Source: Plectrocnemia conspersa
Taxonomy: Eukaryota > Arthropoda > Insecta > Trichoptera > Polycentropodidae
Assembly: GCA_009617715.1 (NCBI GenBank)
Contig: VTFK01000087.1
Location: forward strand, 124,001 to 188,000
Length of the DNA stretch: 64,000 nucleotides
Direction of reading: 5' to 3'
Position numbers and translations under genes: made by a program. How positions within the stretch are numbered: the stretch's first letter is position 1; each line of letters opens with the position of its first letter. Shown piece after piece: positions 22,721 through 35,000 of the stretch. The notes under the pieces were generated by a model. The model saw only the letters and a list, made by a program, of their open reading frames with translations. It was not told the DNA's origin and did not search any database.

Positions 22721-22984
22721 CTAGATTTTTTTACATTTAAATTATATTTATGCTAATTTTCTAGGATGTTCTGCTTTGTTATAAGGAACGCGTCCATAAG
22801 TTATTTACGTCCCAATAAAATATTAAAATATGATCCTTTATTTAGAACCCATTTAAAACCTTAAATATTAAGAAAATCTATAAATGATTTCTTAGATATG
22901 CATATAAGAGAGAGTTTGACTATTCACCTTTCCTGTATCTCAGCGCCTTTTTATTAAGAGCTTTGGTTTATGATTCTCTGTGTT

Positions 22985-24345
22985 GATTAATGAATTAAAT
23001 CATACACCTGTGAGTGAGTTAATTTTATGAATTATTCGCTAATTATTTTTGCTGTGATTTATTTAATATTATTTTATATTGCATTTATAGTAAATTATAG
23101 GAAAAAATCAGTTTTATTGCTTTAATTTATTTTACTACTTTCTTGTATTAGTATGTTTTAATAATTTATTTTATATATTTAATATATATTATTCGGCTTA
23201 TGTGGATTTTTTTATATACAATACAAAGGCTTGCATTATTTTTTATAAAATATGTTTATTTATTTCGTACTATTTAATTTCTTGAATTAATTTTTTATAG
23301 AAAACATTAACATTAAAAAATATGTTTTTTATTTATTATTTCTTCGGTTATATATAATACATATGTAATATAACTATCTGGGGTACCTCAAAATAGTTGT
23401 ACATGTACAACGATACTCTTCAGAGGCTTAAAAAAAGTTATACATTACCAAACATTTCGTCAAATTACTGAAACGTGCTGTGGACAATTATGCTTTAGAT
23501 TTCGAAACATCTGAAAGCAATTTATTTATGAAACAATTATTTAATATAATCTAGATAATAATTTCATATTATTATTATATATAAATATATGTCACTGTTT
23601 ATAACCATTTTGATATTATCTGCAATATAATAAAAAAATGAGTATAAACTAAAATATTTTGAAATTAAAAACAATGGATTGCTGATTTAAGTATATATAC
23701 CTGAAGATCTAGGAGCAATAAATAGACAAATAACAGTTTCTTAAAGTCTAAAATAATATCTGCTGTAGCATTTTGTACTTATTTTTAACGTAGTCTCTGG
23801 TACACAAGATTAGTTGGTTAATAAGGTTCAGCGAAATATATTAAAAATATTTTCTTGGATTTTGGACTATTAAGAAGACTTTTAAAAATAGTGAATTATA
23901 TATTATTTTTATAGACTTACAATTAAAAAAAATATTATCACTGATGTTACTCCACACTGAGCAAGCTTATTTAAAAAAATCTCTGAAAATCTTCCTTTAT
24001 CGCCGTACATGTACGGCGTTCACTGTTTTGAGGTACGCCAGATAGTTATATATTTACATATATAACTAAAAAAACATTTTATATTAATTTTATAAAAAAA
24101 CATTGATATAAAAAATCACAAAAGCTGAATTATATGTAATAAATATGTAAAATAAATTAACGAAAATTATACTATAAAAGTGTTTACATACTAATACAAA
24201 AATGTTGAAAAAAAACTGTTTTCTATAATTTACTATAAATTTTAATTAATCAATAGCAAAAAAATAATTATGGAAAAATACGTAAAATAAACTCACTACC
24301 TACTAATATTTAATTTATTAAGTGTAGCGCGTTTTTTTCAATCAA
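22985..24345. mobile_element. long-inverted-repeat transposon, complete copy with palindromic arm motifs
   Basis: The left arm (about 22985-23425) and right arm (about 23995-24345) are inverted copies of each other. The clearest segment is aactatctggggtacctcaa (23372-23391) against its near-complement ending at 24047. Outside it, tatagtaaattatag and tgtattagtatgt on the left have inverted partners on the right. Each arm carries a perfect palindrome, but a different one: GTTGTACATGTACAAC at 23396-23411 and CGCCGTACATGTACGGCG at 24001-24018. The 550-bp centre has no transposase but resembles the sequence at 60950-61250. The termini may be TTAA-type by analogy with the copy at 34384, but they are decayed here. 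Confidence 0.75.
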
Positions 24346-24430
24346 TATCAAGGACCGCATTAGCAGCAGGTCCAAAACATGTTTGTTAAATTTAAGCTTG
24401 GAGTCCTACTGTATTTACTGCTTGATTTCT
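24346..24430. other. short spacer
   Basis: Nothing recognised. Confidence 0.3.
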
Positions 24431-25450
24431 ATATTTTGTAAATTTAAGTTTATCTATATTTTGTAAATATAATTGCCTCTGTTTTATTTTAAATACGCTG
24501 GCATTGTATGTCAGCTATTAGAAGCTGACAGTTTCTAATAGCTGACAAAAAATAAACTATGTGAATCAGACATTTTTGTAGCGTCTATATCATAGCATCA
24601 TAGTCGTCCGATTCTGATAAATAAATAAGTTCATATCATACGATAACTAATTACAGTTTATTGAACGAATGTGTTTATGGGGTTTTAATATTTTTATATA
24701 TTTAGAATACTTAGCATATATTTTATGGGAAGCTTATCTGACAATCGCTGCATAGATCAGTTTCATTAAAAAGCGGTGTATTTGATGAGCATCATTTAAA
24801 ATTGTTTATATACAACAATATAATTAGAATAAAATCTAAATCTGAACAAGAGCTGTTTTTTGTCGTCAGCGTAAACAAGACGGTTAATTTAATATACAGC
24901 GTTTATCAAAACTTACGGTTTTTAAATTGTTAAGGATATAAATTTGTTTATTATGAATATAATTTATTATTCATTTAGTCTGAATGAATAAAGAAAATAA
25001 AATACAAAAAATTATAATTTTTTTTCAAATAAAATTTTATATCCACGACAAATTTTCAGCTTTACGCCATTAAAAGCAAAATGTATAATTTAATTAACAA
25101 ATAATGAAAATTGAGGTAAAACGGTAATGGCTAACAAGTGCGCGGTCGGGATCAGCAGCCACCATTCCGACTGCCTAATAAATGAATAAATGTCGTTTTT
25201 GACAAAAGCCTGTAAAGCATATATGATCAAATTAAAATGATCAATTATATTGTTATCAACAATTGTATAAATAATATATGTCAGAAAAGATTTATACACA
25301 ATTGGATTTAACCTAAAAGTCTGATTCCAATAAATCTTAATCATATATTTTAATTAATAATAATTGATTAGGCAAATGTATTTTTTGGTTCTATGGGAAG
25401 CAATGCATATTTTTAACTTTGAACCGCCGTTCGTATAAACAAACGTGGTG
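24430..25450. repeat. dispersed repeat D, copy 1
   Basis: This aligns by blocks with 42480-43120: tgtatgt(c/t)agct, atatttagaatactt, ttatgg(g)aagc, then gcaaaatgtataatttaatt, then aatggctaacaagtgcgcgg followed by tc(g/a)ggatc. A short third copy of the last block (gcgcgtggtcaggatcgaca) is at 44191. The family is unknown. The reading frames on the minus strand are open in places (25090-25344), but I recognise no protein. Confidence 0.6.
24509..24547. repeat. perfect 15-bp inverted repeat with 9-nt loop
   Basis: tgtcagctattagaa is followed by a nine-base loop and its exact complement ttctaatagctgaca. It lies inside repeat D. The second copy of repeat D keeps only the first half, so the second half was added or retained only here. 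Confidence 0.7.
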
Positions 25451-28140
25451 GATTTTAGAAGTGGCATATAGACTATTGTTTCTCAAATTGTTTTTATACA
25501 AAAATAAAGTAAATTTTATTCCGTCAATTATGCGAATCACAGATTCTACTTATTTACCCACCAACACAAATCAAAAAAACTGATTCAATAATATTGATAC
25601 ACTACTATTTTTCTATACCGTCGTTATATATTTTAAGAACAAACTTTGTACCATTATATAAAGTAGAGAAAAATGTTTTTATAACTATACTTAAATAATA
25701 CATTAAACACACAGCAGAAAATAATTCATATTATTGGAATATAAATTCGGAATATATATTTTTTAATTATATAAAGCACAAACCATAGATCAAACATTTT
25801 AATTACAAAATAAAAACCGTATTATATTTTATATCTACATAAACAATGACACAAAACAGTTAAAACTGACCGAAATACTGCTATTGAGAGATCTAGTTAT
25901 ATCGTATCCTTCAACACTTAAACATAGACTATGTTTGCGATTAAAATATTTTCATCTGCCAGCGCATATAGGTGTTTTAGATGCTTTGCTCATGACATTG
26001 AGAATAAAATTGATCATCAGAGTATTCGTATCTCGACTTAATTACTGCTACTATGCGCTTATTATATATTTATTTATATGAGCTTGTGATTTGGATTAAA
26101 GGTTTCTCGCTTTTAAATGCGCATAAATTTGCTTGGATTGCATATACACGTTTATTTAATTTTGTAATCTACTTCGAAATTTAAGAACATGGTCTTTTAT
26201 GTTGATTGTCGAAAGTATTGTTCATTTTTGAAGTCATTCTTTATGTATAATCAGATAATTATTTAAATTACGTAACAGGAAAATTATCAAAGGAAAAATA
26301 ATGAAAGCCCGTTTCTGAATTTATATTATATTGTTGTAACGTGGATGTTATAATGTTGTAATTTGAGTACTTACCTATCTAATATTGTTTTAAAAGACGG
26401 TTACGTTATCGTATTAAATCATAAAGACAGGCATTGATAATCAAAATATAGATTATATTTTGTAATTATGTTTAAATAGACGTAGCGTAACAGTTATCAT
26501 AAATAAAATTTAACTGAGCAGCTTTTATCATCTTGATATCCGAATTTATTATTATTATTTTAATTAAATATAAATTGTTTATATCTGTCATGTGATTATT
26601 CAATGAAAAGGATGCATCGTCTTAGATAAATTGGGTCTAATATAAAATTAATCCATTGTCACAATAATGTCGTACTAACATTTTATTAATAAGATTTTGT
26701 GTGGTACTGTCATATGAAAAAAACATAAAAATAGTGTTAACATGATAGAAAAAAATCATCTTAGTGTTTTATTAACTTTAAATTATATACAACTTTCTAA
26801 ACTTTTTGGGTTTGAGTTATTAAATATATTCATATAATTGCTTAGATATTTGCTGATTGTTCTTGAGATTAGTATGTTAAACTATTTTTTTTAATGGACA
26901 TTATATTGTTCTTTTTTTTAAATTTAATTATATGTATTATTTATATTGCTTTATTTTAAATTACTTGTCTTATTTTTTTTCTCATTACCGAGCTTCTTAA
27001 AATACTGATTATTGAAATATGTTCTGCAATATATTTTGTAGTTTTGAGCTTAGAATCAAATTTTTTTTACTGTGTGGAGATATATAGACTTTATCTTGAT
27101 TCATTTTATTATTTAGTATCCAAATTCTACGTATAAAATACGTAACAAACAATTAGACAATATACAATGCTTACATATAATAAATCTTACTACGAATTAA
27201 TTTTTTGTTAATTATGCTTCTCAATATATTAAAATATGCCTTGAAATGAGATGTGTTTATTAATAAAAAATCTTGAAACTCAATTAAAGTATTTATACGT
27301 TTTTGATTCCATAAAAATATATTATTATATCTGCAGATAATTTAATCTAAATCGTTTTGTAGTCATCTAATATCTTTTAAAATGTGGTGTTTATTGAACA
27401 ATGCTTCCAATTCATTAGATAACGAAACCAAGTAATTTGATCATGTCTGAGTATCGATAACACGTGGTGAAGTATCTTATCTATTTGACTTTTTTTGTGT
27501 ACATTTTCATAATCATTTAAAAAAAACATAATTAATTGGTTAATTACAAATAATTATTAACAAATTTTTAGTAAGGCATATCAATGTTTGAAATACACTT
27601 TTATATATTATGTTTAAAATATGTATTTACATATACATTATAAAAGCACAAATTAATTGTAAAATACTCTTGAGTATTTTAAGTACTAGGACTCCCTAGA
27701 AGTAATGTCGTTTTTATCAATAAAACTTGATTTTTCAATTTTTTTTGTATAATGTAATTTCCATCGTTTGATATAACCTTTTTCTAACTTTATAATAAAT
27801 TGATGCTTTTGGTTTAGTAATGCAACAATCAAAAATAAATGATTCCATTTATTCTAGTTAATTGAATATTTTTTGATAAATGTTTCATTGAAACATGTAA
27901 TAGTCAGAAGAGACCAAGTCCTGTCCATATAATTATAAGCAATGTATTTTTTTTATTACATACATTAGTTAAAAATAATGTATAAAATGATTTGATCTAT
28001 ATTTATGGTATTAATTATAACAACCGCAATGTCATTATTCAACTTGAAGGGAGCATACAACATATGTGTAACGTTTAACGCTTATCTATTATTTTTTCAT
28101 GCGCTTTATCTTCAATATATTAATTATATTCAGTCTATAA
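25451..28140. other. long AT-rich stretch, nothing recognised
   Basis: No coding, RNA or transposon signal was found over about 2.7 kb. There is a small perfect hairpin aaaatactc/gagtatttt at about 27661-27680. Confidence 0.4.
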
Positions 28141-28660
28141 AATCATACGTTTTAAGGGATTAAACTGTGATGTTGCGCAACATACATAATTTAATGTCAA
28201 TGCGCCAAAGAAGCGTTGCTCGGTTGTCACTTTTTTTGGTACGATCGTGGGAAAGAATCTGGGCGAGAAAGTATTTTATTTTTCCTTTCTTCCTTATCGG
28301 CTATTATATCCGAGTAAAACAATACGATTTCATAACTTCTAAAATTCATAATACGCTCATTGTGTACGCGTGCACGATTAAGACAATCGCAGTAAGTACA
28401 CGGGTATACCCACGATATGTTCTCAAAACAGACGAATTAATTTGAGAGCTATTAAAATATGTTTCGGAGTTTCTTCTTTCAGATCCAAGTTTGTGTTACT
28501 GAGAAACTTTATTACCAAACCGCGCAACTTGCACAAAACTTACACATCTAGAATTAGTTCCACGTGTAAAACAATACACGATGAGTCATTGTCGCATTTG
28601 GTTTACCTCTGGATGCAATTTTGTAATATATTATATGATAGTTTGGTATCATTGTAGAAA
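28140..28660 (+). other. GC-richer block with two open frames of unknown nature
   Basis: Two abutting + strand frames (92 codons ending at 28445 and 71 codons ending at 28657) sit in a block of raised GC and CpG content. The residues are rich in R, S and Y without a recognisable domain. The block contains gttgtcacttttttt, related to the shared TTTCAC word. It could be a regulatory island or the remains of a gene. I do not call a protein. Confidence 0.3.
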
Positions 28661-29599
28661 CCGTTATAGAATTCATTTCATCGTAAAATAATAATAACCG
28701 ACACTAAATCTTAACAAAGATTGTTTGAAGTTTAGAATGAATTTATTGCTTATTGACTTATGAGGATCAAAGATGTGAGTAGTGTTTACTTACATTGCTC
28801 AGATTTCCTAATTTTACATTTACTTTACACTCGCGTATTTGTGCTTAAAACACACAAATTAATTCAAGAGTGACACATGTGTTTATCGGTCTCTATATCA
28901 ATCATTACCTTACGAATGATCCGGCCTACAATATACTTTTGATTAATCAAATGACGTGATGTTGCAAATTATGCTAAGTGTCCCAATTGTCTTTTTGCAT
29001 TGAGTATGGATCTGAAAACTGTTATGATCTGTACTATTATAAAATTTAATTCTAGCAATAAATTGATCTTTATTATTTTAACCTATTATGTTATTTGTGA
29101 ATGGAATATATATTTTTCTGAATTGAATTTTTTCAGTTGCAATAGTTGTATGCAATTATCAAAAACTAAAAAAGTTTTTTAATTTAAAATTGCTTTCTTG
29201 TCGAAATTGCGTTTTTAGTTAAATATTATTTTTTTGTCGAAAATCATTATAAAGCTCATGGTGCATAGGAACAGTGCGGTCGATATTAATCAAGGAAAAA
29301 ATATTCTAAGAGTAATTTATGTTACGTCCATTTATCCAGAGTTAATGAATAAATAGATAGAGTATATAGACTATTTAATTAATAGAAAGTGAAAATATTT
29401 ATGATATACATATAAAAATATATTTAGAGTGAAAATCCACTAGGGATTTTAAAGTCTGGTTTTTTCAATTCCCTGTACCCAAGACTTTGATTATTTTTCG
29501 TTTAAAAAATTAACTTATATTATTTGAGGAAAAACATTGGTAATTTATTACAAGTGTTTTAATTGCAATTATTAGATCAATATAATATAAAAACTTTCA
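28661..29599. other. AT-rich stretch, nothing recognised
   Basis: No feature could be supported. Confidence 0.4.
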
Positions 29600-29929
29600 C
29601 CTTTGTAAGACAAAATATATTTTTAAAAACACCAAGGCATTTAAGACGAATCACATTTTTGTGACAAATATTCCAGCCATAGAAAACACTTGCTTGCTTT
29701 CTGTCAAAAATGAGTTGAGCAAAAGTTCTATATTCGGAGTTTGCTTGCCAGTTGACTCTAAAATCTGAAACTTATTTTTAAATAACTGCACTGCACTTTC
29801 ATTATTTTCAATATCATTTTTCTGAATATATTGTTCATCGTCGTTGTTCCTTTCATTGGAATCTTCATGTATTTGACATTCATCCTCTTTCCGATATAAA
29901 ACGCTTAAAACGGGATAGATGAATTGCAT
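29600..29929 (-). pseudogene. hAT transposase C-terminal (dimerisation domain) fossil
   Basis: On the minus strand the frame starting near 29929 gives an acidic linker (NERNNDDEQ, NDIENNESA), then NSFLTESKQVFSMAGIFVTK, a stop at 29651 and, continuing past it, LNALVFLKIYF. The pattern E-x-x-V-F-S-x-A-G-x-F-V-T-K followed by LNALVFLK is the signature of the hAT C-terminal dimerisation domain. The usual RSRLNDKT segment between the two is damaged by the stop. The catalytic part is absent, so this is a truncated remnant of a transposase normally of 550-700 residues. Confidence 0.75.
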
Positions 29930-30952
29930 AATTTAGGCAAAGTTTATTTTTAACAGGACTCTCACATCCAAATATTTTCATATCTCAATCAGTTGTTACT
30001 GTCACAATGTCGGTTTTAAAAATAATTTCAAAATCTTCCAAACGGTTCTCAACAATTCTTCGGATTTCAGAAAAATCACATCTATATGCATACATTGCAC
30101 ATTGATCTGCTTAGTGTCTACTATGAGAAGCTGGTCCGGTTCGTATCACTTAATTTTAATATATTCTTCTTTATTAAATTTATTACTATGTATTATTTTT
30201 TATTTTACCTGTATAATAATACAATGTATTATTTTTTTCATCATCGTGATGCAGATCACGATGGTCGTAAATTAATTTAAATAAATAATTTAGTTAAATA
30301 AATAAAATAGATTATGAGACACAATAATTATTTAACATTTAAATAAACATAAAATGTTATATTCCATAAAAATATATATTAGTGAACTCAAAGGATTAAA
30401 AACCCAATTATTCGTACTGTTGGTAGTAAATAAAAGTACTTCAATTGATTGTAATTAACATCTTAACGAATCTGAACGACATATTCTCATAGCGAGGTCA
30501 TTGAATGTGTCGAAAATAGTACATATAGTATTTCTAGGTGTATTAGCATTCAGACCCAACAAATAAAACAATGTATGCGTTTATAAATATAGTGAAAAAC
30601 TCTGACCATATAATATTATTTACGCAATTATTTTAACAATTTATTGAAAGCACGACATAATAGTAAGCATCATAAATAATTGTGTGCGTTGTCTGATGAC
30701 ATTATTAAACAATTGCGAAATAGTTATATTGCATATTGTTATTTAATATTGATTTTTAAGTATATATTGTATATGTATATCTTATACTATCACACTGAAA
30801 ACAGTACTAGAGCATGTCTTAAGCTCCTTAGAAAATAAAGGTTATCTAGATGAACTGCTAAAGATGTCTTGGATCAGATTGTATTATGTTTTTATATAAC
30901 ATTGCTTTCAAATATGTATAACAATAACCGTAATATAATATATGTAAAGTAG

Positions 30953-31025
30953 CGCTGCTGGGTCTCGAACCCGCAACCTCAGAGTTACTAGTCCAAAGTA
31001 TTGCGAACTGCGCTATTCAAATAGT
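30953..31025 (-). mobile_element. tRNA-derived SINE, copy 2
   Basis: The minus strand reads aatagcgcagttcgcaatac (A box), actagtaactctgag, and ttgcgggttcgagacccagc (B box). It matches the head of the SINE at 18440-18505. The 7-bp acceptor stem of a real tRNA cannot be closed, and the sequence beyond it (towards lower coordinates) quickly becomes AT-rich. Confidence 0.6.
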
Positions 31026-31350
31026 ACATAATAAAAGCAAATATTCAAATCAATGTACATGTTGTTAAATTATATGATGCAGCTATATATAATATATTGT
31101 ACACATAACATAACTAATGAAACTTTTGCCTGTGAAGAGAACCTAACTAAACTAGTACCGCATTTCAGTGAATTATACTAAACGCAGCTATTTATCTTTC
31201 GTGTAAAGTTAGCAAAATTACACTTAAGAGAAGTTTCGTATATTGAATAATACATTTTTATCGTTGCATCATACTGAAAACTCGACATATATTTTTTTAA
31301 TCGCGTGTATTGTTAACTCATAGGCATAGACAATAGATCAATCTGGTGTA
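31026..31350. other. AT-rich stretch, nothing recognised
   Basis: No feature could be supported. Confidence 0.35.
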
Positions 31351-31580
31351 ATAGTAAATGAGGCACTGCATAAAAACCCGTACGAGTTCGAGCGAACTGG
31401 TTCATTGTGGAAATGGAGCATTGGTCGTGTTGATGGAATTTATTTTGCTTTCCCTCTCGCTTCTTAGATCATATCATGTTCGCCATTGTATGGTGAACTC
31501 TCTATCGATTTTGTGCGGGCAACAGAATTACAGGAAGTGCTCGAGAAAATTGACAACGCTAGCAACTATCTGACAATACT
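31350..31580 (+). other. GC-richer block with a 71-codon open frame
   Basis: The block stands out in composition and holds an open + strand frame (31358-31573), but no domain is recognised. It lies just upstream of the reverse-transcriptase motif at 31643 and may be part of the same decayed retroelement. Confidence 0.3.
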
Positions 31581-31642
31581 GACAACTCTTAAACGAGATT
31601 TATGAGATTGTTTATATAGATATATATTATTAAAATTCACGA

Positions 31643-31711
31643 TACTTTGAAATCGCAAAAGGAGTACGACAAGGTGATGCATTATCTCTTATTTTATTAA
31701 ATTTTGATCTG
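31643..31711 (+). pseudogene. non-LTR retrotransposon reverse-transcriptase fragment
   Basis: The + strand reads YFEIAKGVRQGDALSLILLN. The core G-V-R-Q-G-D-x-L-S-x-x-L-x-N is the conserved reverse-transcriptase motif just upstream of the catalytic FADD box, in the form used by RTE-like and related LINE clades. No FADD box or further motif could be followed downstream, where the DNA becomes AT-rich. Only a short remnant is visible. Confidence 0.7.
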
Positions 31712-32214
31712 AAACAAATATGATGATATAAATTAATGAGAGTTAAAGATTTAAAAATTTTGAGAGTATTTAAAAAAAAAATATTTAAATATATTAATTT
31801 ACTTTTAGGAGCTCTGTAAAATATGACATAGAGTATTAATATATATTTTTAGTAGAAAAATAAAATAAAATATTGATATAAAAATAGCTACAAAACTACG
31901 GTGCTTACATTTTTAAGATAAAATAATTAGTTTCTTAATTAAAAACTTACACCATCCTATCTTAAAAATATAATAACATTATTATTTCAATGTTTATTTT
32001 AAAATTAATTATATGATTATATTACTTTATCAATTGTGAATTTGTCGTGTGTATGTTGTAATGTATTTTTAATAATCTCATGTGTTATCTTATATTTTAA
32101 ATTAAAAAATAGGTATTAATATTATTATAAAAAAACAAAACCGCATTTTTATTTTAATTTTGAGCATTTATAAATCATATCTAATATAAGATTTAATAAT
32201 AATTATTTGGATTC
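31712..32214. other. AT-rich stretch, probably decayed retroelement flank
   Basis: No readable coding sequence was found. Confidence 0.3.
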
Positions 32215-32350
32215 TAGTGCCTTTTTGCTAGGAGCGTTTGAATATAATTGATTGCATTCTGTTCGTAGCGTCTTCTTAATAAAATTTTAATTTGCTAAGG
32301 GGTGGTGTCGACAACCCGTTCAGCAGCGAGTTTTAGCGTGCCCTAGATAG
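32215..32350 (-). repeat. dispersed repeat E, copy 1
   Basis: The blocks gcttttt-like, aggagcgtttgaatataatt, gattgcattctgttcgtagc, a ct..ttaataaa block, and ggtggtgtcgacaacccgtt match 63008-63120 in order. In the second copy the minus strand is an open frame of 69 codons. The shared pattern of codon-sized differences hints at a decayed protein-coding element. Confidence 0.55.
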
Positions 32351-33090
32351 TCGCGGTTAACTGTTTAAATTAATATTATTTAAAAAATGTTTAATTGTAT
32401 TATTATCAATAATGTAAATTAAATTTTTAAGTTGTCATCTTTGCTTTCTAATGTATAGTTATGAAAAATCTCATAAAATATATAAAATTCATTTATCTTA
32501 ATCATTTGTAAAACTATACGTTATTTTATTAGTATTACACTATAATAAAAAAATATGATTTTCATGATATTTTATTATAAAAAAAAACAATATTTGTGTA
32601 AATTTATATATTGATATACTTATCTTATCTCAATGGCAGGAGTGTGATTTTTAATATTATTTTTTTTTGAGTGACAAATTATTTATGAATACACAGTGCT
32701 GTTAAATTATATTACAGTCGAATTATCTGGATCATTATCTGTTATGGGAGCAGTACATATAATTAATTATACTCATAACCCTGAAGATGTTGTATAATTT
32801 TAGGATGAACGTTTGCATTCAAAATATTTTGCGTATCTTTATTATCTTTTACTGTATATTTGGATACGATATCAGAGTAGCACACGTCGCGATTTATTTG
32901 TAAATATTACTAAATCGTCTCGCACTTTACATCACAAACCTGATTGATATTGTAAGCTGGCTCATTAGAGTTTAACTTGAAGCTAAACCAAATATTCTTA
33001 TCTTTGAATGTGATTTTATTTATAGGCTATGTATCGATATATGCATATGTTTCTTAATTTTAACATATAAATAAAACCAATTGGCGTATA
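32351..33090. other. AT-rich stretch, nothing recognised
   Basis: No feature could be supported. It leads into the pyrimidine tract of the acceptor at 33115. Confidence 0.35.
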
Positions 33091-33092
33091 TT

Positions 33093-33160
33093 AATTGTTT
33101 TTATTTTTGTTACAGGTACGTTCTCTCGGCATTCTACTTCTAGCGCACAGAAAGGTTTGA
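33093..33160 (+). other. candidate recursive splice site (ratchet point) 1
   Basis: A strong pyrimidine tract (aattgtttttatttttgtta at about 33093-33112) ends in CAG at 33113-33115 and is followed at once by GTACGT at 33116-33121. An acceptor fused to a donor is the hallmark of zero-length recursive exons known from long insect introns. A second donor-like AAAG|GTTTGA lies at 33155, 39 nt downstream, matching the layout of a recursive-splicing exon. The exon at 2821 would be its upstream partner, about 30 kb away. Confidence 0.4.
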
Positions 33161-34383
33161 CAAATATTTGAATAAAACTATAGTTAGTAACTAAAAGATA
33201 ATAATTAAACTGTCGTTTGCACAAAAATAAATAACAAATTCTAAATTCATCGTAATGTCAATGTATTTGTTTTATGTCGTAAATGGAAGTCTTATCGATC
33301 GATTGATGCAAAGAAATGCACAAAATTTCTTGTACAGATATAAGAGCGCTTTCATTAGACTTTTTTTTTTAAATAAAGAAAGAGTAGTCTTAGTAAATTT
33401 CGGAACATTATGATTAGGAAATATTTTATAAATTGTTTATATATTTATATACCATACCATACCGCATCTAGTAATATTTATTTTGATTTCGATATAAGCT
33501 AAAAACTATGGCATTGCCAATTAACACATCTTGTATTTAGACTACATGTACCACTAGTAATTATTTACTCTGCTTTACAGTATAAATTCATGGTAGGAAC
33601 TACAACAGCTGACACCGAGGCGCTCTTCTAGCGAAAACGGTGCACTTACACATACAACTTTCCCTGAATACTTATTGGTACATTACTTGGAAACCAATGA
33701 TTCGCAAACTTCGTATTAGATTTTAGCAATGTTTATTCTTTGATATTGATTCGAGATGTGGCATGATTAATCATATAGCGGGCAGTTAGCTCTGTTCTTA
33801 TTCTTAGAGAAGCAATACAATTAAAAACTAATAATCACCATTTATCTAAATCTGAAAATCAATATTTAATGTTTTTTAGATTAAATTATATCTGTATATT
33901 TTGAATTAATTATGTAAATATTTTACTTGAAAGTTAAACTTATAAACCAAAATAAATAAAAAAATTACCACCGTTAAGTTTCGGTCGATACATATCATAC
34001 GCTCTTTTAGGTGTTCTTTTTTATATAAATATAATCAAAAATATATTAAAAATGTTCGTTCTATAAATTGGCGTATCTTATTATTAGATTTTATAAAAAT
34101 CATAGAAAAAATAGCTAATTTTAAATTAGTTAATCATTTAAATACCATTAGTATTTAACATATATCTGATTATAAAGACGCTTTTTAAAGTAGCATAATA
34201 AAAATTTAGTAGTACGATATATTAGATATTTTTTAATTTAAATGGCTCATTTAAAAGTAATTATATACGTCATTAAAAGTTTATTTATTTATTTAAAATA
34301 AATTTAACAGGTTATCCCAATGTGTTACGGTGGAAAAAAAATAATTAAAAATAATAGATTGATCAATGTGTTATGCTAGCGTA
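33161..34383. other. mostly AT-rich intron
   Basis: A patch at about 33590-33720 (gctgacaccgaggcgctctt and following) is GC-richer than its surroundings. No gene was recognised. Confidence 0.35.
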
Positions 34384-34812
34384 TTAACCCTTTAAGTAGT
34401 GAATTTATTTATACATATTTATTAATTTGTTAGTATACACATGGGAATGAGCTAATTTTATGTATCTTCTATAATGACTTCTTATGTTATTTATTCATTT
34501 ATAATAAATAATGGAAAAAAATTGATTTATTTACCTATTTTTTTATATTTTAATATTTTAATAATTTATTTTAACACTTTTCTATCATTATATTTTATAT
34601 CAAATTAGGTTTTTAATATTTCTTATAAAATGAATATAAAACATTTTTTATTATGTTAATTTATTTCATACTCTTTAATTTATTGGTATTATTTTTAATT
34701 GAAATCGTTTGTTTTAAATCAAATTAAAAATTATATTATATATGTTAATATAATTACTTTTTAAATTATATACAAATAATATATAATTATCTGTGGAATT
34801 ATAAAATAGTGA
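34384..34812 (+). mobile_element. long-inverted-repeat element, solo left arm with TTAA terminus
   Basis: It begins with TTAACCCTTTAAGTAGTGAA at 34384, the same terminus as the small MITE at 10084. It then follows the left arm of the 22985 copy: tgagctaattttatg, tttattttaacacttttcta, atatttcttataaaatgaat, and tatataattatctgtgg. It is cut off before the palindrome. No right arm follows. Confidence 0.65.
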
Positions 34813-34839
34813 AAGATCGACTACAGCGATTCCGCTTAA

Positions 34840-35000
34840 AGCCTTAAGGAGTCGGTTAGTCTGGACGTCCTGACTCTAACAGGCATCAAATAAGGACGTG
34901 ATCGTGCTTCTCGAAGACGTTCCGGAACTCAAAACTGAAATTACACGAGCTTTGCTTGTCAACAAAACCTTTCAGTAGTTTTAAAAAATGCTAAGCGACC
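34840..35000 (+). repeat. dispersed repeat F, copy 1
   Basis: Ordered blocks shared with 45738-45910 are gttagtctggacgtcctgac/gctagtgtgaccgtcgtggt, tctaac, catcaaataaggacg/tatcaaaagaggatg, gatcgtg, aactcaaaactgaaatt/aacccaaaactagaatt, ttgtcaacaaaacc/ttgtcaacagaacc, and aaatgctaagcgacc/aaatgtttagcgacc. The family is not recognised. The downstream sequence to about 35400 stays GC-richer and may belong to it. Confidence 0.65.

Noticed and set aside
30953..31025. Possible tRNA gene
   Set aside because: A and B boxes are present but no acceptor stem can be paired; a second copy with the same head indicates a SINE.
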